A stretch of 64,000 bases of DNA from Impatiens glandulifera (lineage: Eukaryota; Streptophyta; Magnoliopsida; Ericales; Balsaminaceae). Shown one piece after another: positions 62,962-64,000 of this stretch. The DNA lies in the NCBI RefSeq assembly GCF_907164915.1, contig NC_061867.1, forward strand, positions 42,392,338-42,456,337. The letters run 5' to 3'. The notes beneath the pieces are model-generated. The model saw only the letters and a list, made by a program, of their open reading frames with translations, had not been told where the DNA came from and ran no database searches. Position 1 is the stretch's first letter. Every line of letters starts with the position of its first letter. The position numbers and the translations under genes were made by a program.

Positions 62962-63300
62962 TGTCTCTCTTGGTCTTAGGTGTGATTTTCCTTAGTCTTG
63001 GGCTAAAACCCTCGGTCCTGAGTTGAGGTCCCTCGATCGAGGTGTGTGTTTCTTTTGGTCGGCCGCGGGAGGCTCTCGGTCCTGGGCTAGGAATCCTCGG
63101 TCGGGTGTAAGATTCATTTGGTCGGGGTGCAGAAGGTTTCTCGGTCCTAGGTTAGGAACTCTCGATCGGGTTGTGAAAGACTTCTCGGTCCTAGGCTAAG
63201 AATTATCGGTTTGGTGCAAGATTCCTCGGTCGAAATGCAAAAAGCTTCTTAATCCTGAGCTAAGAATTCTCATTCCTAGGTCGAAACTTTGTTGAGGCCT
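62962..63300 (+). repeat. GC-richer minisatellite, unit about 65-70 bp
   Basis: Motifs CTCGGTCCTAGGCTAGGAAT, CTCGGTCGGGTG and AAGATTC-TTGGTCGGGGTGCA alternate through the stretch in four to five diverged units. The nearby hAT target site CCTAGGAC fits the same motif, so the transposon landed inside or next to this repeat. Confidence 0.8.
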
Positions 63301-64000
63301 CAGTTGGACGTAAAAAACATCAAATTGCAGCAGGTTTGATGTTTTTGACTAGGGACCTAATCCATTGATCCAAGGGCATAGGAAGCTTCGCCTAGACCCA
63401 AGGATTATTTATAATATTATCACGATGCATCATTCGATTGAGATGATGTTCCATTTAACTCAAACAGTTTTGAAATAAAAAACAGGGTTTTGATTTTTAA
63501 GCTTTAATGAAACGTAAGGAACTTGTCAATAGCTTCAATATGTTTTATAGTTGTTCGTTTTAACCATTTAAAAAAACTAAAATTTTAGTTTTTAATCAAA
63601 CATGATCGGGATGGCTTAGAATTTGTTTAAATATATTCCCAACATCCTTAAAACTATGTTGGGAAGCGTTCTGGAATGTTGTTCTTGAGAAATAACCCAA
63701 GAATAAAATCCCAATTTTGAAAATTTTCAAAATCAAATTTGAGTATTTCTGATATAGGTTGATTGTTCGTTTTGTTTCAATATAAAACATATAAATGATC
63801 TTAGAATCGTTTACAATCAAGAAATAAGACAATCAAGTAGTATATGAAAATAATTAAATTTAAATGTAAATTTCAATTCAAACTTGTAATTTGAATTGAA
63901 GTGTCATTGGAATCTTATTGTAAGTTGGAGAACACTCCTTAACTCTTTTAAAAAGCTTCATGAATGCCTGAATCTGAGCTTTATAGCCTTACACAAAATT
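63301..64000. other. AT-rich right edge without recognised genes
   Basis: I see no coding frame, RNA gene or transposon terminus in this stretch. Confidence 0.5.

Overview
The window is nuclear DNA of a flowering plant, most likely a eudicot. It is very AT-rich and has GT-AG introns, plant-type LTR retrotransposons with initiator-Met primer sites, hAT and pogo-like DNA transposons, and host genes typical of angiosperms. I cannot name the species. Five host genes look intact: RPA1 (8570-11829, +), two copies of a short NINJA/AFP-family gene (17031-18694, - and 27467-29050, +), a 54-residue TOM5 (38480-40412, -) and a plant-mobile-domain gene (55885-57345, -). A sixth, an ACC oxidase (31306-37277, +), is a pseudogene.

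Layout: 1-5071 is a decayed Copia element whose 5' LTR is cut by the window edge. 5072-8340 holds two diverged minisatellite-like fields and tRNA-like motifs. RPA1 follows, with E2F-type GGCGCC sites in its promoter. 11.9-31.3 kb is a segmental duplication in three pieces. The left copy carries the RPA1 3' flank and ninja gene 1 and is split by a minus-strand Copia. The middle copy carries the RPA1 3' flank and part of the ninja 3' flank and is split by a LINE. The right copy is inverted, carries ninja gene 2 and the same LINE junction, and breaks into the ACC oxidase gene. A dead Ty3/gypsy gag-protease fragment lies between the left and middle copies. The right copy later gained a MITE and a hAT element with 8-bp target duplications.

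The ACC oxidase remnant is truncated at its 5' end by the duplication breakpoint. It is also interrupted by a recent Copia element (31579-36455; 309-bp LTRs with five differences; 5-bp target duplication) and frameshifted twice. TOM5 lies beyond it, on the opposite strand.

From 40.5 kb onward the DNA is mostly repeats: an array of ~0.45-kb units with tRNA-like boxes (42.4-44.0 kb), a palindrome of hAT transposase fragments (46.1-47.5 kb), and two copies of a ~1.8-kb repeat (50.6-54.5 and 59.1-60.9 kb). One of these copies is split by a nearly full-length pogo-like transposon. The plant-mobile-domain gene lies between them. An Ac-like hAT element and a GC-richer minisatellite follow near the right edge.

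The host genes do not form a pathway cluster. RPA1 acts in DNA replication and repair, the ninja proteins are predicted transcriptional co-repressor adaptors, TOM5 acts in mitochondrial import, and ACC oxidase makes ethylene. The most interesting content is structural: how transposons and an inverted duplication copied one regulatory gene and destroyed its neighbour.
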